A stretch of 40,114 bases of DNA from Zygnema cylindricum (GCA_037447655.1 JBBHKE010001291.1:44999-85112); one strand, 5' to 3'; counted from the stretch's first letter, positions 1 to 10,877 are shown. Made by a program: numbers and translations. Notes: generated by a model from the sequence alone, not told the origin.

Positions 1-50
1 CCCCCCTCCCTCCCTCCCTCCCCCTCTCCCTCCCCCTCCCCCCCCCCCGC
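1..50. repeat. CT-rich low-complexity tract
   Basis: The first 50 bases are almost entirely C and T in CCCT/CCTC arrangement. It is the end of a pyrimidine microsatellite of the same kind as those at 33903 and 35166. No coding or regulatory content is visible. Confidence 0.9.
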
Positions 51-984
51 TCTCCTTATTATGCTCTATATAAAAAAATGGAGAGAAAGATAACGTCTTT
101 TCCCACAAATTGAAACGATGTATTTTTTTTGCTGTATTGTTGTCGGATAAAACTTTTATATAACTAAGATCAGTGGAACGAGAAATGTAAATTGCACAAT
201 CTACATTTTTTGTAGAAGGGCCAAAGTGAGAGATTTAGTTGAAAGTAGGTCATTGAACAAGTTGTTGGTGTAAAGTTTCTATTGTTAAAGGTTGGCGAAC
301 CTAAAACTTTATATTTATTGGTAGATTATGTCATTCATTAGGGTCAAATATATACTCGTGAATGACATCAAGTTAGGTTTTATTATTTTTTGGTATCTTG
401 CCAATGCTTTTGACATCAAATTATGTCATATTTTTGTTTAATATCTTGTCATTTATTTTCAAACGAGTTTATTGTTGGTTTTTTTTACCAATCATGCCAA
501 CTATAATTTTTTTTTTTACTTTGCCTATCATTTAAGTGCAGAAGTTGTATTGCGAAAGTTTACTTGAAAACATTATGATGACCCTCATTAATAACAAAAA
601 AAATGTCATTTTTACTTTTGAAAGGTTTGAAAAATATAACATGGATATAAAAAAAACTAACTCGATAGATGTAGATAAACGCCAAAGCTGACACTTAGCA
701 ATAGTCAAAGATTTTTTGAGAACGTCAAACCAATGCACTAATGCTTAGCTTACCGTCGCATGTATAGTTTATTTAGAATTGGAGCCTTTTACTTGTATCC
801 TCTCCAAAATCCTCTTTCCAATATATTTTATAGATTTAGAACTCATATTGAAAAATATAACAATGTTGAGGCATTTTTCATCGGGAATGAAACTTTTGTA
901 ATTCAAGATTTCTCTTACTAAAAGGTAACCTTGAGCAAATCAATCTAAAATGGATCAAAACAAGTATATATCTATAATGTATTG
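51..984. other. AT-rich spacer, no gene seen
   Basis: AT-rich sequence with T homopolymers. The only open frames are short and low in complexity, and none resembles a known protein. I see no RNA gene or clear mobile-element terminus here. Confidence 0.6.
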
Positions 985-1225
985 AACTATATAGTAGTTA
1001 ATTGTGGAAAATACGTAAAAGAGATGGGAAAATGAAAGCGACTTTAAAATAACGGTCGAGCAAAATAGGACAAAGGACCAAAGCTAATGTTATGTGCACC
1101 ACAAGCTACTTTTTAATAAAATTGATCGGCAAATGTGAGTGTTTTCTATCTAAATGTGTGTTTTCCAACTGATGGAACAAGTGGATGCTAGTTATTGTTG
1201 TAATGAGATTTGATGAGAGTAGTAC
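985..1225 (+). mobile_element. Decayed LTR remnant of the gypsy family found at 6113
   Basis: This stretch aligns by eye, with many substitutions and small gaps, to the last third of the 5' LTR at about 6850-7060. Shared landmarks in the same order are ACTTTAAAA, AAGCTAATGTTATGTG, AATGTGTG, TTTTC(C/A)AA, and TTGTAATG followed by TTTGATGAGAGT. It has no internal region beside it, so it is a truncated solo-LTR-like relic. The match is diverged, so this is an older insertion than the element at 6113. Exact borders are uncertain. Confidence 0.55.
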
Positions 1226-1990
1226 AATCGTGTTACACACGTAAAACTTGACCATATTTTTATAGTAAAGGGTGGATACTCATGGTATTTTAAGCGTATG
1301 TGGTTTAGACTTATGTACATTACTACAGCGTGAACAACTATTAGCGTTAATAACACTAGTTCGGCGCCCCAAAATTTGACCATCAAGCCTGTAATATAAT
1401 CAATAACACTAATTATTATTTTTACTTTAATATAGGTACTTATTAGTCAGCGTTCATAACAGTAATCTAGACAGTTTTTAAACAGTGTAGTGTACGAAAT
1501 ATGCTAGTCCGAACTATCATTTATTTTGCACAATCGTACACGAAGATTGTCAAACAATGGCCTCGACTCGCGAAAGTGAGCACGCCAACGTGAAAAAGCG
1601 CATTAAGATTTTATAAACACTGATAAAGATTGGTGAAAATCACGCGAACCTGTTCTCACATGTTCAAAGGTCGACTTTGTGATAAAGATTGGTGAAAATC
1701 ACGCGAACATGTTTTCACATGTTCAAAGGTCGACTATGTGAACACAGGCCATAAAGGCTACACTATGGGTAAAATCACTAAAATGCACCTAAGTTAGAAT
1801 CATGCATAAATTAGAGTTGATTTTTTCTTGGGGAAAGGCCTTAAACTTAAATTGAGGTTTATAACACTAATTATTTTCGTACACTAATTATTTCTTAACG
1901 CTAATAGTGATTCACGGTATAGTACCCCGAGCAGCGTACTTGATAAGAGTTTTACACTAAGGCTCTCTTCATGGTGGCTCTTGTAAACTT
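1226..1990. other. AT-rich spacer with recurring CACTAAT-type palindromic motifs
   Basis: No gene is visible. Variants of a small palindrome, TTAGCGTTAATAACACTA, recur near 1340, 1400, 1450, 1865 and 1890. Similar motifs, and the phrase AGTGTRGTGTACG (near 1485), also occur in the segment at 37574-38122, suggesting a degenerate relative of that element. Confidence 0.35.
1621..1738. repeat. 59-bp tandem duplication (two copies)
   Basis: Two head-to-tail copies start with TGATAAAGATTGGTGAAAAT, at 1621-1679 and 1680-1738. They differ at only a few positions (for example CCTGTTC versus CATGTTT). No coding function is visible. Confidence 0.9.
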
Positions 1991-2374
1991 TAAATGTTTT
2001 ATTTGACCATTTTTTCTCACCTTGTACTCCGATGGCTTATCATCGCAAGTTTCTAAAATTAAGATTCATTCTTTTTTACGATGAAAAATTTATATGCACG
2101 CAAATGAGGCATTAAGGCAAAATTGTACGGAAAGATACGACGAAAGACAGGTAATACCGTAATACACACACAATGCGCGCACAGAACGACGTTAGTTCAT
2201 ATAATGAGGTGTTTACAGTTGATAAATAGACATCTAAACTCAAATAAATAGAATAAAAGTTTAGTCCGCTTCTTTGTTCTCACGCTTACGGCCTAAGGTT
2301 GGGAAACGAAACGATCTACTGCGCCGGAATATAGGGGGGGTGGTGAAGTAAATTATGAAAAGTGCAGTAAACAG
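1991..2374. other. Spacer, nothing recognised
   Basis: Mixed AT-rich sequence. A short open frame on the minus strand near 2261-2467 overlaps the CGATA-rich block and has no recognisable domain. Confidence 0.5.
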
Positions 2375-2545
2375 TAGTGTTGTGCATCGGTAAGGATTTG
2401 CCGATAACCGATATGGACCTTTTTTCGGGTACCCGATAATCGATATATTGGTGGGATATATCGCCATCGGTGTTATCGCCGATCAATAACCCATAATTAT
2501 CGGTTATTATCGGCGATAATACCGATATTGATAACTATCGACGAC
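2375..2545. repeat. CGATA/TATCG-rich block, possible transposon subterminal region
   Basis: About 170 bases carry many copies of CGATA and its complement TATCG in both orientations, including CCGATAACCGATAT, CCCGATAATCGATATAT and TTATCGGCGATAATACCGATA. It begins with a GTAGTGTTGTGCATCGG-like phrase. Dense, alternately oriented short motifs next to a terminus are typical of hAT subterminal regions, but no matching second end was found in the window, so the assignment is tentative. Confidence 0.4.
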
Positions 2546-2613
2546 AATTGTACGGACCGTACTGATAAATATGGTGGCTGTAAATGGCGGCAGTCTGACA
2601 AATGTGTTCAGTC

Positions 2614-3070
2614 CATAGTTCAAAAGTAGGTGACCGTACGCCCATACAATATGCCTATTGTATGCAAAACATACAATATGGCCTTAAGACCCATATTGTA
2701 TTAGCCTCAAAATGAAATAAAATAGTAACAGGGTTGAGTTGCACATGGATCGATAGAGAATTAAACGTCATGTCTAAATTTGAAAAAAAATTGGACAAAA
2801 AAAACTTTTTTCTGTGAGTTTTGAGCGACTTTTTATTTAAACCGTCAGATTTGGACGATCTGACGGTCGTTGATGAAAATAACGATCGAAGAAGATCACA
2901 TGAAAAGCCCATAACACAAATTACGACAGGACTATCGTCAGATTCGGACGATCGGACGGTCGCTGATGAAAGTAGCGATCTAAGAAGATCACATGGAAAG
3001 CCCGTAACACAACTTACGCTAAAGGCGGCCTACAAAAGGCCTACCAAAAAACGCCTACTTTTGAACTATG
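2614..3070 (+). mobile_element. hAT-type MITE, copy A
   Basis: The segment starts CATAGTTCAAAAGTAGG and ends with the exact reverse complement CCTACTTTTGAACTATG, giving 17-bp terminal inverted repeats with A2 and G5, as in hAT termini. Behind the left end, CATACAAT recurs in both orientations (2644-2680), so the end can fold. The body matches copies at 15402-15707 (opposite orientation) and 15958-16503. It contains an internal 93-bp tandem duplication (2844-2936 and 2937-3029). No 8-bp target duplication survives (GTTCAGTC left, GTATTAAG right). A 128-codon open frame inside it is incidental. Confidence 0.85.
2844..3029. repeat. 93-bp tandem duplication inside MITE copy A
   Basis: Copies at 2844-2936 and 2937-3029 both begin GTCAGATT(T/C)GGACGATC. 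The other two MITE copies in the window carry only one unit, so the duplication arose within this copy or its sublineage. Confidence 0.85.
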
Positions 3071-4325
3071 GTATTAAGGGTATTTTAGCATTTCTATATT
3101 GTACAATACACGACAGTTCTGTTCGGTCTTGTCAGCATCGAATATCGCAGCCTATTTTGCCTGGTTGTCTCAAATATCGAATTGGTTTCCTCGATACGAA
3201 TCACTAACGGTAACCGCTTCTCACCCGTCAACAACCGCCTGTACCAGGTGAGCTGTTTTTAACGCGTGAGATCCGACCGCACGCGTGAAAGATGATGCAC
3301 CCGTCCTACAACTTGCCATGGAGAGCTGGAAATGATGGTTAAAAAACAGAGAGTACTTAGCTTGAGACCCGGGTTGCAGATCCACGGCCATAAGCTGCCC
3401 AGGTATGGACGGCAGTCCTTACATCTTCGGCTGCCGTCCATACGTCGACGGTCTCGAGAAAATATGAGTAAAAACTAAAATGTAAAAAACAGGCTGCAAA
3501 AACGTTGCAAAAAAAGATCTGAGCATATTTTTTTGTTGAGATGCTTCTAATCGACGGGAATTTTGTCGTCTCGATCGACGGCCACTGGCGGCCAGCTGGT
3601 ACCCTAAAGTGAAGTGTACGCTGTCCACGCGTCACATTTAGATTGACCAGTGAGAGAATGTACGAATTTGCCGGAATTGCAGGAACGCGCGGCTGGGAAT
3701 CGCCTGTGAACTGACGATTGTGACCATCCCTCTCGTAATTGAAATCGTGACCGTTCGATCATAGTATGCATGTACGGCTGACAATCGGCCATCATACCCT
3801 AGACTCTTGGGTCCTGACAACTGACAAGAGAAACAAATTCCCGGTTTCTACGGATTCGGAAGGTTGGACTTGTGACACCGTACAGCGTAATAACGTGAAA
3901 TATCTACTGAACTGTACTAGCAGCGTTGGAACTGCCTTTCCATGCTGTTCTCGCCTGAGTTTGACGGACGCCTATCTATGAGGTAAATTCCCGGCCACTG
4001 GCAACACACTCAATAGTAATTCTTGCGGGTCGATCAATATTCGACAGTGTCGAATATTCTCAGCTTTAACGATTCTTTGTTCAACCCTAAATTCAAAACA
4101 CGCAACCAAACGTTCGGACTTTTAAAACACATATTTATTCTCACACGTGGGATTACAAGTCATGTTTGCAGCGACAATGATGATTGCTGAAGATTCACAT
4201 CCGACAATAAGATTCTACCAGCTTGGATGAAATCAGATTTCTATGAATCTAAGCAAATGGTCGCGATCCTGCCCGACAATCGTACATCTGAAAGAAATCG
4301 GAATTCCGGCAGAAAATATCCCTTA
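3071..4325. other. Spacer with no supported gene
   Basis: About 1.2 kb of mixed composition. Several overlapping minus-strand frames at 3259-3820 have no recognisable domain, and their sequence contains a hairpin (3403-3443). I see no splice-supported gene or RNA gene. Confidence 0.45.
3403..3443. repeat. Perfect 13-bp inverted repeat (hairpin)
   Basis: GTATGGACGGCAG at 3403-3415 is exactly reverse-complemented at 3431-3443, with a 15-base loop. No T-run follows, so it is not a simple terminator. Confidence 0.85.
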
Positions 4326-4373
4326 AAAACCCTAAAAATCGTAAAAACCCTAAAAATCGTAAAAACCCTAATA
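4326..4373. repeat. Telo-box tandem repeat (AAACCCTA spaced)
   Basis: AAACCCTA-type motifs occur three times at a spacing of 17 bases, separated by AAAATCGTA. The core equals one plant-type telomere unit (TTTAGGG). Such telo-boxes also occur in plant promoters; no gene start is seen immediately downstream. Confidence 0.75.
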
Positions 4374-5368
4374 AACTCAAATATCTAAAGGCCCAATACT
4401 GTCCATCCAAGAAGGCGTCGATTCATCGGACGGCGGAGATCCATTGCCACGTCCGTCCTCGTGCGGGTGTCTCCTGTTGACGTGTCGGCGCAGATGACAA
4501 TTACCTTTTCTCGGTTATCGTCGACATGTACGAAACGCAGGAAAATGTTACATACCGTAGATTGCATTTAGATATTTCATTCATTTTTCAGATATTTCAG
4601 AGATCGTTTGAATGTACGGAACAGGGAAGAAAATCAGATTAGCTTATAAAATTTATATTTGTAACTGAAGTTATGATTGGAAGTACGAACAAATTATTAA
4701 AAATATCTACCTATCCCTGTACAAATTTCTGACGCTTGCTCGTGAAAACTGTACTTTATTGCCTTAAAATCCACCTTGATTCTGGAATAATTACAAACAC
4801 TGCGGTCATAACTAATATTAAATTTGAATTTTAAGCGTCCAAAGCTGCTTTTTTTTAATTATTTCGAACGCTTGCCCTAAAAAACTGCACTGATAAAAAG
4901 TAACGAAAAATCTACAAGATTCGCATCAGCTTTTACTCCATCCTAAAAAGATAAAATGATAAAAATATAATTAAGTGCGATTTTCGGATGTCGAATCTTT
5001 TACCGTTGGCCACTTTTCCCAATAAGTACGTAAATTATGCCACGTCAATCTTCCCCGTTACTTTTTTAGAACTTTCTCTTTCTATTTTATTCCTCCCGTT
5101 CGTGTACTTTTCGATTTGAGGAAAAAATCTAAAAAATATTTTCGAGATTCTACTTTGCAATCCTGATTCGGTGCCCTGATTTTCACTGTTCCAAATTTAC
5201 GTTTTCGGCCGTACGTTTCAAAAGGACCCCACGTGTACCGACTACTGGGGGCAAGTTAAGGTGCGTGAAAGACGCGTCGTCATTTCCCGCAGATTTCTCG
5301 CCGGCGAAACGCCGTCGGCCGTTAATTTTCCGGCGCGAGAACCGTGCGCTTCAAAACTGTACGGAACC
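4374..5368. other. Spacer with no supported gene
   Basis: Alternating AT-rich and moderately GC-rich sequence. Open frames are short and unrecognised. A GC-richer patch at 5210-5350 holds CACGTG (about 5231) but no clear gene. Confidence 0.45.
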
Positions 5369-5466
5369 CTAAATACTAAAGTGTATACTAAATACTAACG
5401 TGTACTACTAAATACTAAAGTGTATACTAAATACTAACGTGTATACTAAATACTAAAGTGCATAAT
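5369..5466. repeat. Tandem repeat, unit about 19-20 bp
   Basis: Five units of the form CTAAATACTAA(A/C)GTGTATA follow each other, with A and C alternating at the variable position. One further unit-like piece, AATACTAACGTGCATACTA, sits at about 6080-6099, just left of the gypsy LTR. Confidence 0.85.
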
Positions 5467-5519
5467 AAACATAGTTGTTCAAAACTCATTTTACGCACGG
5501 TTCAAACGCGCGAATAATA

Positions 5520-6080
5520 CTTAAAAATCGGAGAGGTCGATTTGAGAAAATCGTAAAAATCGTTAATGAATGTATGTCCGTACAATTCCGTACATGTAAA
5601 AAAATGAATTGAACATGTACCGCACTGTACGTTTCATGTTAAAATGAGCGGTAAAAGATTTTAATTATTTAAATAATTATGGCAATGTGTATCGGAACAT
5701 TTATATCAACTGGTTACGAACGACGCTCTTCGAGGAAATTGCGTCATTCTGTATGACCAAGTTCAATCTTAGATAACGCCTCTTTTTCGGCAAAAATATT
5801 AATTTGAAGAAGACGTTCATACACATTTTAAACTTACCGCGAGCAAATAGTGTGCACTACAACGTCTCTTTTTGAAATTGTCCGTACATGAACGATAAAA
5901 TTCCGAACATTATCCGTGAAATCTCTGTTGAGTTTACCGAACAAAAAATACTAATACGTGCAATGATTTACAGTACAAAAAGTACATCGCGTTTTTTTGC
6001 GATTGTTTCAACAGTCAAGAATAATACGTAGAAATCAGAAAAATTGAAAAAATTGTGCGAATTTAACAACAATGATAATG
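5520..6080. repeat. Dispersed repeat, copy 1
   Basis: Shared phrases in the same order link this stretch to about 22560-22930 (GAAAATC(G/A)TAAAAATC, TTAATGAAT, ATTCCGTACAT, GTTTACCGAACA) and to about 24270-24375 (TTTTTTTGCGATT, TTCAACAGT, ATACGTAG, AACAACAA). The gypsy element appears to have inserted at its right part. No coding content is recognised, so the class is unknown. Confidence 0.5.
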
Positions 6081-6112
6081 AATACTAACGTGCATACTAT
6101 ACCAGTAAAATA

Positions 6113-7071
6113 TGATCAAACTTGTTCGTAAATGGGTATTTAAGTGTTACGAATATAAAGTTAGAATTTGGTAGACGTCCGCGAAAGAATCGCATGATTT
6201 GGAGTTGTATTTTAAAAAATATAGCGATTGGTGTATTTAGGCGACAACGTGAGGTCACAATAACGAATGGGAGTTCATTGTTACGGGTTGAGGGTCAAAC
6301 TAGCCGCGGAAGTTCACGCGCACGTTTAAAAAGTACCAAATGAATCAATATTTCGTTTGGTACGTTAGATGGTTTGTTTCGTACAATTTTTAGTACGAAA
6401 CGTCACTATCACTTTATGGAATTTCGTAGGTAGTTTCGCGTGTGAAATTTGCGACGCACGTTTGTGCGAAGTCGCGTTTCGTTTGGCGCACACTTTTGTA
6501 CGTAAATGTTACGTAGTGAAATGAAGCGTTTGATTGGTTAGTAAATCCTAGGTAGTTAGTAAAAGATTCCGCACGTTTTTGCATTGGTCAGCTGGAGTCC
6601 TAGCTGATCAATAATTGGCCCAGTTAAAACCTGTTCAACGGAGCGTTGACTCTAACCTGGCTAGTCCAGGGTGATGATGGATAAATAGTGACGTCTAAGA
6701 GAAAAATAAACATCTTTTCCTTCGGAAAACTTTGTGGAAATTCCGACTGATCTTTGTGCTGAGCGATTATAACCAAATTGAAGCAATGACATTTTTACAC
6801 TGAAATCTCTTACTAACTAAGTAGCGTTTTAGTAGTTAAGAGATAGAATTATAACGAGTGGAGAGTAATGGAAAACACTTTAAAAGAAAGGTTGAGCCAC
6901 GAGGGCAAGAGAACAAGCTAATGTTATGTGGACAAAAGCTTCTTCTAATTTAAAGTTTATCCTTATCTAAGTGCTTTCCAATGTGAATGTGTAATTTTCA
7001 AATGAGTGGAATGTGTGGTTGAAATTGGTTGTAGTAATGGGATTTTTTGAGAGTTAAGAAATCCTATTTCA
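6113..7071 (+). mobile_element. 5' LTR of Ty3/gypsy chromovirus
   Basis: Bases 6113-6950 align almost throughout with 13116-13956. The LTR starts TGATCAAACTTGTTCG and, judged from the primer-binding site that follows, ends CTATTTCA at about 7071, making it roughly 960 bp. The left border is uncertain: the 3' copy may begin at the TG directly after the polypurine tract (13099), which would move the 5' border left to about 6056 with a small insertion. LTRs carry the promoter and polyadenylation signal; a weak TATA-like GATAAATA lies near 6680. No target duplication can be tested because the 3' LTR is truncated. Confidence 0.85.
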
Positions 7072-7073
7072 TA

Positions 7074-7085
7074 TGGTATCAAAGC
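7074..7085 (+). promoter_or_regulatory. Primer-binding site, initiator tRNA-Met type
   Basis: TGGTATCAAAGC lies two bases after the LTR end. It differs by one base from TGGTATCAGAGC, which pairs with the 3' end of plant initiator tRNA-Met and primes minus-strand synthesis. Confidence 0.85.
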
Positions 7086-7870
7086 TTTGGTTAGAAACTT
7101 GAAGAAGTTTGCTCACCCGATAATCGACTACCGTGACCGGTGAGGGTGCTCTGACCTCTGTCGCTAGAACCACAATGTGAAGTGGTAAAGGATTGGAGTG
7201 AAACTAATTTGAGGGAAACTTACTGACCACAATGCCAGCGGCCGGTGGTTAGATGTGAGGCGTGCTTAAGTTTTAGGACTAAGGCGGGGTGGGCTGTGTA
7301 GCCACCGCTCAAACTCACTTCAATTTCGTAGAGGCCAAACAATTTTGCCTTCTCTTAGCGATGATTCATGTGTAGAGGGAGGGATTAAAGCCATAAAGGG
7401 TGAGGATGTGAGGATTAGAGATTAAAAGATCTTGATGTAGTACGAAATGGGAAATTTGCCGATAGAGGAGAATGAAAGTGGAGTACTTTACTTCTTCAAG
7501 AGCAAAAGAGTCTAGAAAATGACTTAAAACTTTTCAAATCCTAAATTGTTACCTTTCAGAGCTTTTCAATTTTGTTGTTGCAAAATTTATGGTTGAATCT
7601 TACCTTTGAGAGCTTTCAATGTTGTTGTAGCAAAATTTGTGCAGAAATTCTTACCTTTTTGCATCACTGTTTGGGAAATTGAAGAATTGAATTTGTACTA
7701 ACTTACTTTCAATGTCTTATTGATTTTTCAGATTTTGATATTTTTTTTCGAATGATTTGTTAAGGAGAGGAAGTCTTCGATTGGAGCAATCTGAGATTTT
7801 CAAACCTGGAGTAAATTTATTTGGGAAATTATTTTCTATCTTTCTTTTTGCTCGATTTCATTTTGTGATA
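7086..7870 (+). other. Untranslated leader of the gypsy element
   Basis: About 785 bases between the primer-binding site and gag hold no open frame of note. A leader of this size is usual in plant gypsy elements. Near-duplicate phrases at about 7540-7650 (CTTTCAGAGCTTT... and CCTTTGAGAGCTTTCAATGTTGTTG) suggest a small internal duplication. Confidence 0.65.
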
Positions 7871-8479
7871 ATGGCAAATTCTGCATGGAAACGTGAAATG
7901 GATAATGCTTTGAATGTTTTGAAGAAGCGTACTGTGAAATTGGTCAAAATATTTAATAATCATGCTGGTGTTGTGGATGAAACAATTTATGAATTGAAGG
8001 TTGAATTAAAAGATGTTAAGGAAAATGGGAATGTTTCAAATCAAAAATTGGATGAGCTTATTAATTTAATTCACACTAGAAATGATGTTAATGACCAAAA
8101 GGGTGAGAGTGGTAAGAGAAATGCCATTTTTAGGGATGATGATCACGATAAACCTAAGAAGATAAGAGATTTGAAGTTTTCTATTAGTGAGGCACTATCC
8201 TTTGATGGTAAAAAGATTGATGAGTTAGATGCTTGGATTTTTCATATGGAGTATTATTTGGAATCTAGAAATTGTGATTGTGATAATTACACTTCTTTTG
8301 CTATTAGTTGTTTGAAAGGTGATGCTCAGATTTAGTATTACACTCAGACGAGGTCTAATTTCATTTCTGGTAATACTGATTGGGAAGCTTTCAAGACCGC
8401 GATCAAATCACTTTTCTTGTCCGTCACTTATAAATCAAGAATGGAAGAAAAGTGGCTGAACTGTAAGCAGACTGGATCT

Positions 8480-8581
8480 GTGAAAAATTATATTGTGGAA
8501 TTTGACTAATCTACGATTCATGTCATAGGTGTGAAAGATTATATTGTGGAATTTGACTAATCTACGATTCATGTCATAGGT
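8480..8581. repeat. 51-bp in-frame tandem duplication in gag
   Basis: Copies at 8480-8530 and 8531-8581 begin GTGAAA(A/G)ATTATATTGTG. The unit is 17 codons, so the frame is kept. Both units hold the same TAA stop in GACTAATCT. Confidence 0.9.
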
Positions 8582-8660
8582 TTGACAGATGAAATGGCTA
8601 AGTTGCATTTCTTGAACTATTTGAATCCTATACTGAAATCAGAACTGAAACATACATTTT

Positions 8661-8907
8661 TTATTAATCTGAATGAATTACATGATAAGTCATTGGAAAT
8701 AGAGGATCAGTTGGGGTATAATTGGGAATCTCGATCACTCAGGGGTAATTTGAATGAATATCAAAGTGGGGTGAGGAGGAATTTTATTAATTTGAATGAA
8801 TTACAAGATAAGTCATTGGAAATAGAGGATCAGTTGGGGTATAATCGGGAAACTCGATCACTCAGGGGTAATTTGAATGAAGTATCAAAGTGGGGTGAGG
8901 AGGAATT
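8661..8907. repeat. About 123-bp tandem duplication in gag
   Basis: Copies start at 8661 and 8784 with TTATTAAT(C/T)TGAATGAATTA. The first copy lacks one G (GAATATCAAAG versus GAAGTATCAAAG), so the period is 123 rather than 124 and the downstream gag frame is preserved. Confidence 0.88.
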
Positions 8908-9271
8908 TGTTGAAGAGGGTCTGAATGCGGGCCGTGTGAATAGGCAGAATATCTTCAGAGGAAATAAAAAAAGTGGACAAAGTGTTAATGCAGGGAACAA
9001 ATTTTACAATAGAGGAGGATACATTAAGAGTCCTAAACCAAGTATTAATGCTCAAAAACCCAATCTTAGCATTCCCACATGCACTATCTGTTTGAAAAGA
9101 GGTCATAGGGCATTTGAGTGTGCACAACTGAAGAAAATTAACTGTTATAACTGTGGAGAGGAGGGACATTTCAGCAAAGAGTGCGCAAAACCGAAAAAGA
9201 AAGTCACTTGTTTTAAATGCGGAGGTCCACATCATTACGCTAACGACTCTACAAATAAGGGATCTCTTTAA

Positions 9272-10199
9272 ACGGTTAATGTCAATGAAGGTCTTCAGGA
9301 ACATATTGCATAATAGCTAGCTGAGCAGGAAGCTCGCAGGTGGGAAACAAAAAGGACTAGGTGAAAGTCCTCAGTTGAGTCGACCAGATCCAGATGTTAA
9401 GGGGTTAACTCTGGAGGGCGAGCTAATAAATGGAAAGGCTAGGATAGGTGAATTTATTATGATGCTAACTACACTCCATGGTTTGAACAATCCTTCAGAT
9501 GAAACTCTTAACAACATACATATTTTATGACACTTGAGTAACGATGACACGTGACAAAGTTTGATCAGATACTAGTCTTTAGTGGAAGGGAACCATTGAG
9601 AGTTATAGTAGATTCAAGTGCTACACATAATTTTATTTCACATAAGTTTGTACAGGAAAAAAAAATTCCTACACTTATAAGGGAATTTTTTTTGCATGTT
9701 CAGGTGGCAAATGGTAATAAGTCCACATAAGATCTACAAACTAACACTTTATGAAAGTTGTGCGTGAAATAATGAATTGTTGATATCTAGGGTCATAAAA
9801 CAAAAGTTGTGTGTGATATAATGAATTTGGGTAGTGAGGGGCTAATAATGGGAAAGCACTAGTGAACTGGTTAAGAGAACATAACAATCAAATTAATTGA
9901 GAAATTAACACCTTGAGAGTGAATCCTGATATCGGTTGGAAGGTTTTGCAAGCATTACCTCAAAGAAGTTACATAGAAATCATATAAATAACATATCCAA
10001 ATCGGGAGTGGAAGGTTTGATTTTTGCTAAACAATTTAAAAAGTATTTACAAGATAAAACAAATCATGTTTTTTTGTTATTAATAACTGAGGCATTTACT
10101 GATGAAGGGGGGGGGGAGAAAACACTAACATTGATGTTGTTCCTAAATCAAACACGACTAAAATCTTGAAAAACAAAAATCTGATTTTGTAACTGACAC
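9272..10199 (+). pseudogene. pol: gypsy pol: protease region (degraded)
   Basis: Start of pol, encoding the aspartic protease that cuts Gag-Pol. At 9611-9646 the frame reads DSSATHNFIS, the counterpart of the D-S/T-G-A active-site loop in retropepsin-like RVP_2 domains, but the Gly is replaced by Ser. Flanking residues (EPLRVIV before, HKFVQE after) fit the family. The region between gag and this motif, and from 9760 to 10200, is full of stops and frameshifts, with a G8 homopolymer near 10108. No functional product is expected. Confidence 0.7.
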
Positions 10200-10877
10200 A
10201 AATACATCTGATGTTGTTGTAAAAGATTTGATTTTTGAATTTCAAGATGGTTTCCCAAGTGATTTGCCCTCAAGAAGGCCACCTTCCCGAGATGTGGAAC
10301 ATGTTATTAACCTTGAACCTAGATTTAATCCTCATGTCATAGGATTCATAAGCACAGTTTGTTTGAGCAGGAGGAGTTTAAGAAACAGATCATGGAGCTT
10401 TGGGAGAAAAGACATATTCAGCCCAGCAAATCACCGTACAGAGCACCAGTTCTCTTCGACAAAAAAAAGGACGAAACGTTGAGAATTTGTGTCGACTATC
10501 GTAGTTTGAACAAGATTACGGTGAGGGTCGGTTACCTTTAATTTCTGATTTGATAGATCATTTGAAAGGTGCTAAATTATTTTTTTTTATTGATCTTCGT
10601 AGTGGCTTTAATCAGGTGCAATTAGAACCGAAGATGTTGACAAACCTACTTTCAGAACTAGAGTCGGTCATTTTGAATGGATAGTGATGCTATTTGGTTT
10701 GACGAATGCACCGTTTACTTATCAAAGATTAATGAACCAACTTTTTCAGATTACATAGATGAGTTTGTTCAGCTGTTTACCGATGATATTGTAATTTACA
10801 GCGAATCTAAAGAAAAACATGTAATTTATTTAAGGAAAGTGTAGGAAAGGTTAAGGGAAAGAAAACTATATAGAAAA
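10200..10877 (+). pseudogene. pol: gypsy pol: reverse transcriptase (frameshifted)
   Basis: Reverse transcriptase copies the element RNA into DNA. Family motifs occur in order but in different frames: FQDGFPSDLP and RRPP at 10240-10290; [19 protein letters not shown] then [20 protein letters not shown] and [10 protein letters not shown] at 10370-10520; IDLRSGFNQVQL near 10590; FRTRVGHFEWIVMLFGLTNA near 10650-10710; and the catalytic FTDDIVIYS near 10778-10803, with both Asp kept. At least three frameshifts separate these blocks. The order and spacing match Ty3/gypsy RT. Confidence 0.85.

Larger units (their letters stand above)
7871..9271 (+). pseudogene. gag: gag polyprotein of gypsy element (broken by stops)
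   Basis: Gag forms the virus-like particle and binds element RNA. One reading frame runs from the ATG at 7871 (MANSAWKRE) to the TGA/TAA region at 9271. I chose this start over the in-frame ATG at 7757 because the upstream residues look like leader. Stops interrupt it at 8333 (TAG) and in both units of a 51-bp duplication (TAA, near 8512 and 8563). The middle part, with FDGKKIDELDAWIFHMEYYL, fits the retrotransposon gag domain. The C-terminus has CCHC zinc knuckles: CTICLKRGHRAFEC and CYNCGEEGHFSKEC are complete, while a third (CFKCGGPHHYANDS) lacks the last Cys. A second in-frame duplication (8661-8907) doubles a segment of the spacer. The gene cannot give full-length protein. Confidence 0.85.

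Noticed and set aside
2821-3207. 128-codon open frame on the plus strand
   Set aside because: It lies inside MITE copy A and its apparent internal protein repeat is the 93-bp DNA duplication; the other copies do not keep the frame.
4326-5466. Regularly spaced short repeats as a possible CRISPR array
   Set aside because: Units are contiguous, spacers are not unique, there are no cas genes and the DNA is eukaryotic.
8885-9304. 139-codon minus-strand frame
   Set aside because: Shadow of the gypsy gag zinc-knuckle region on the other strand.
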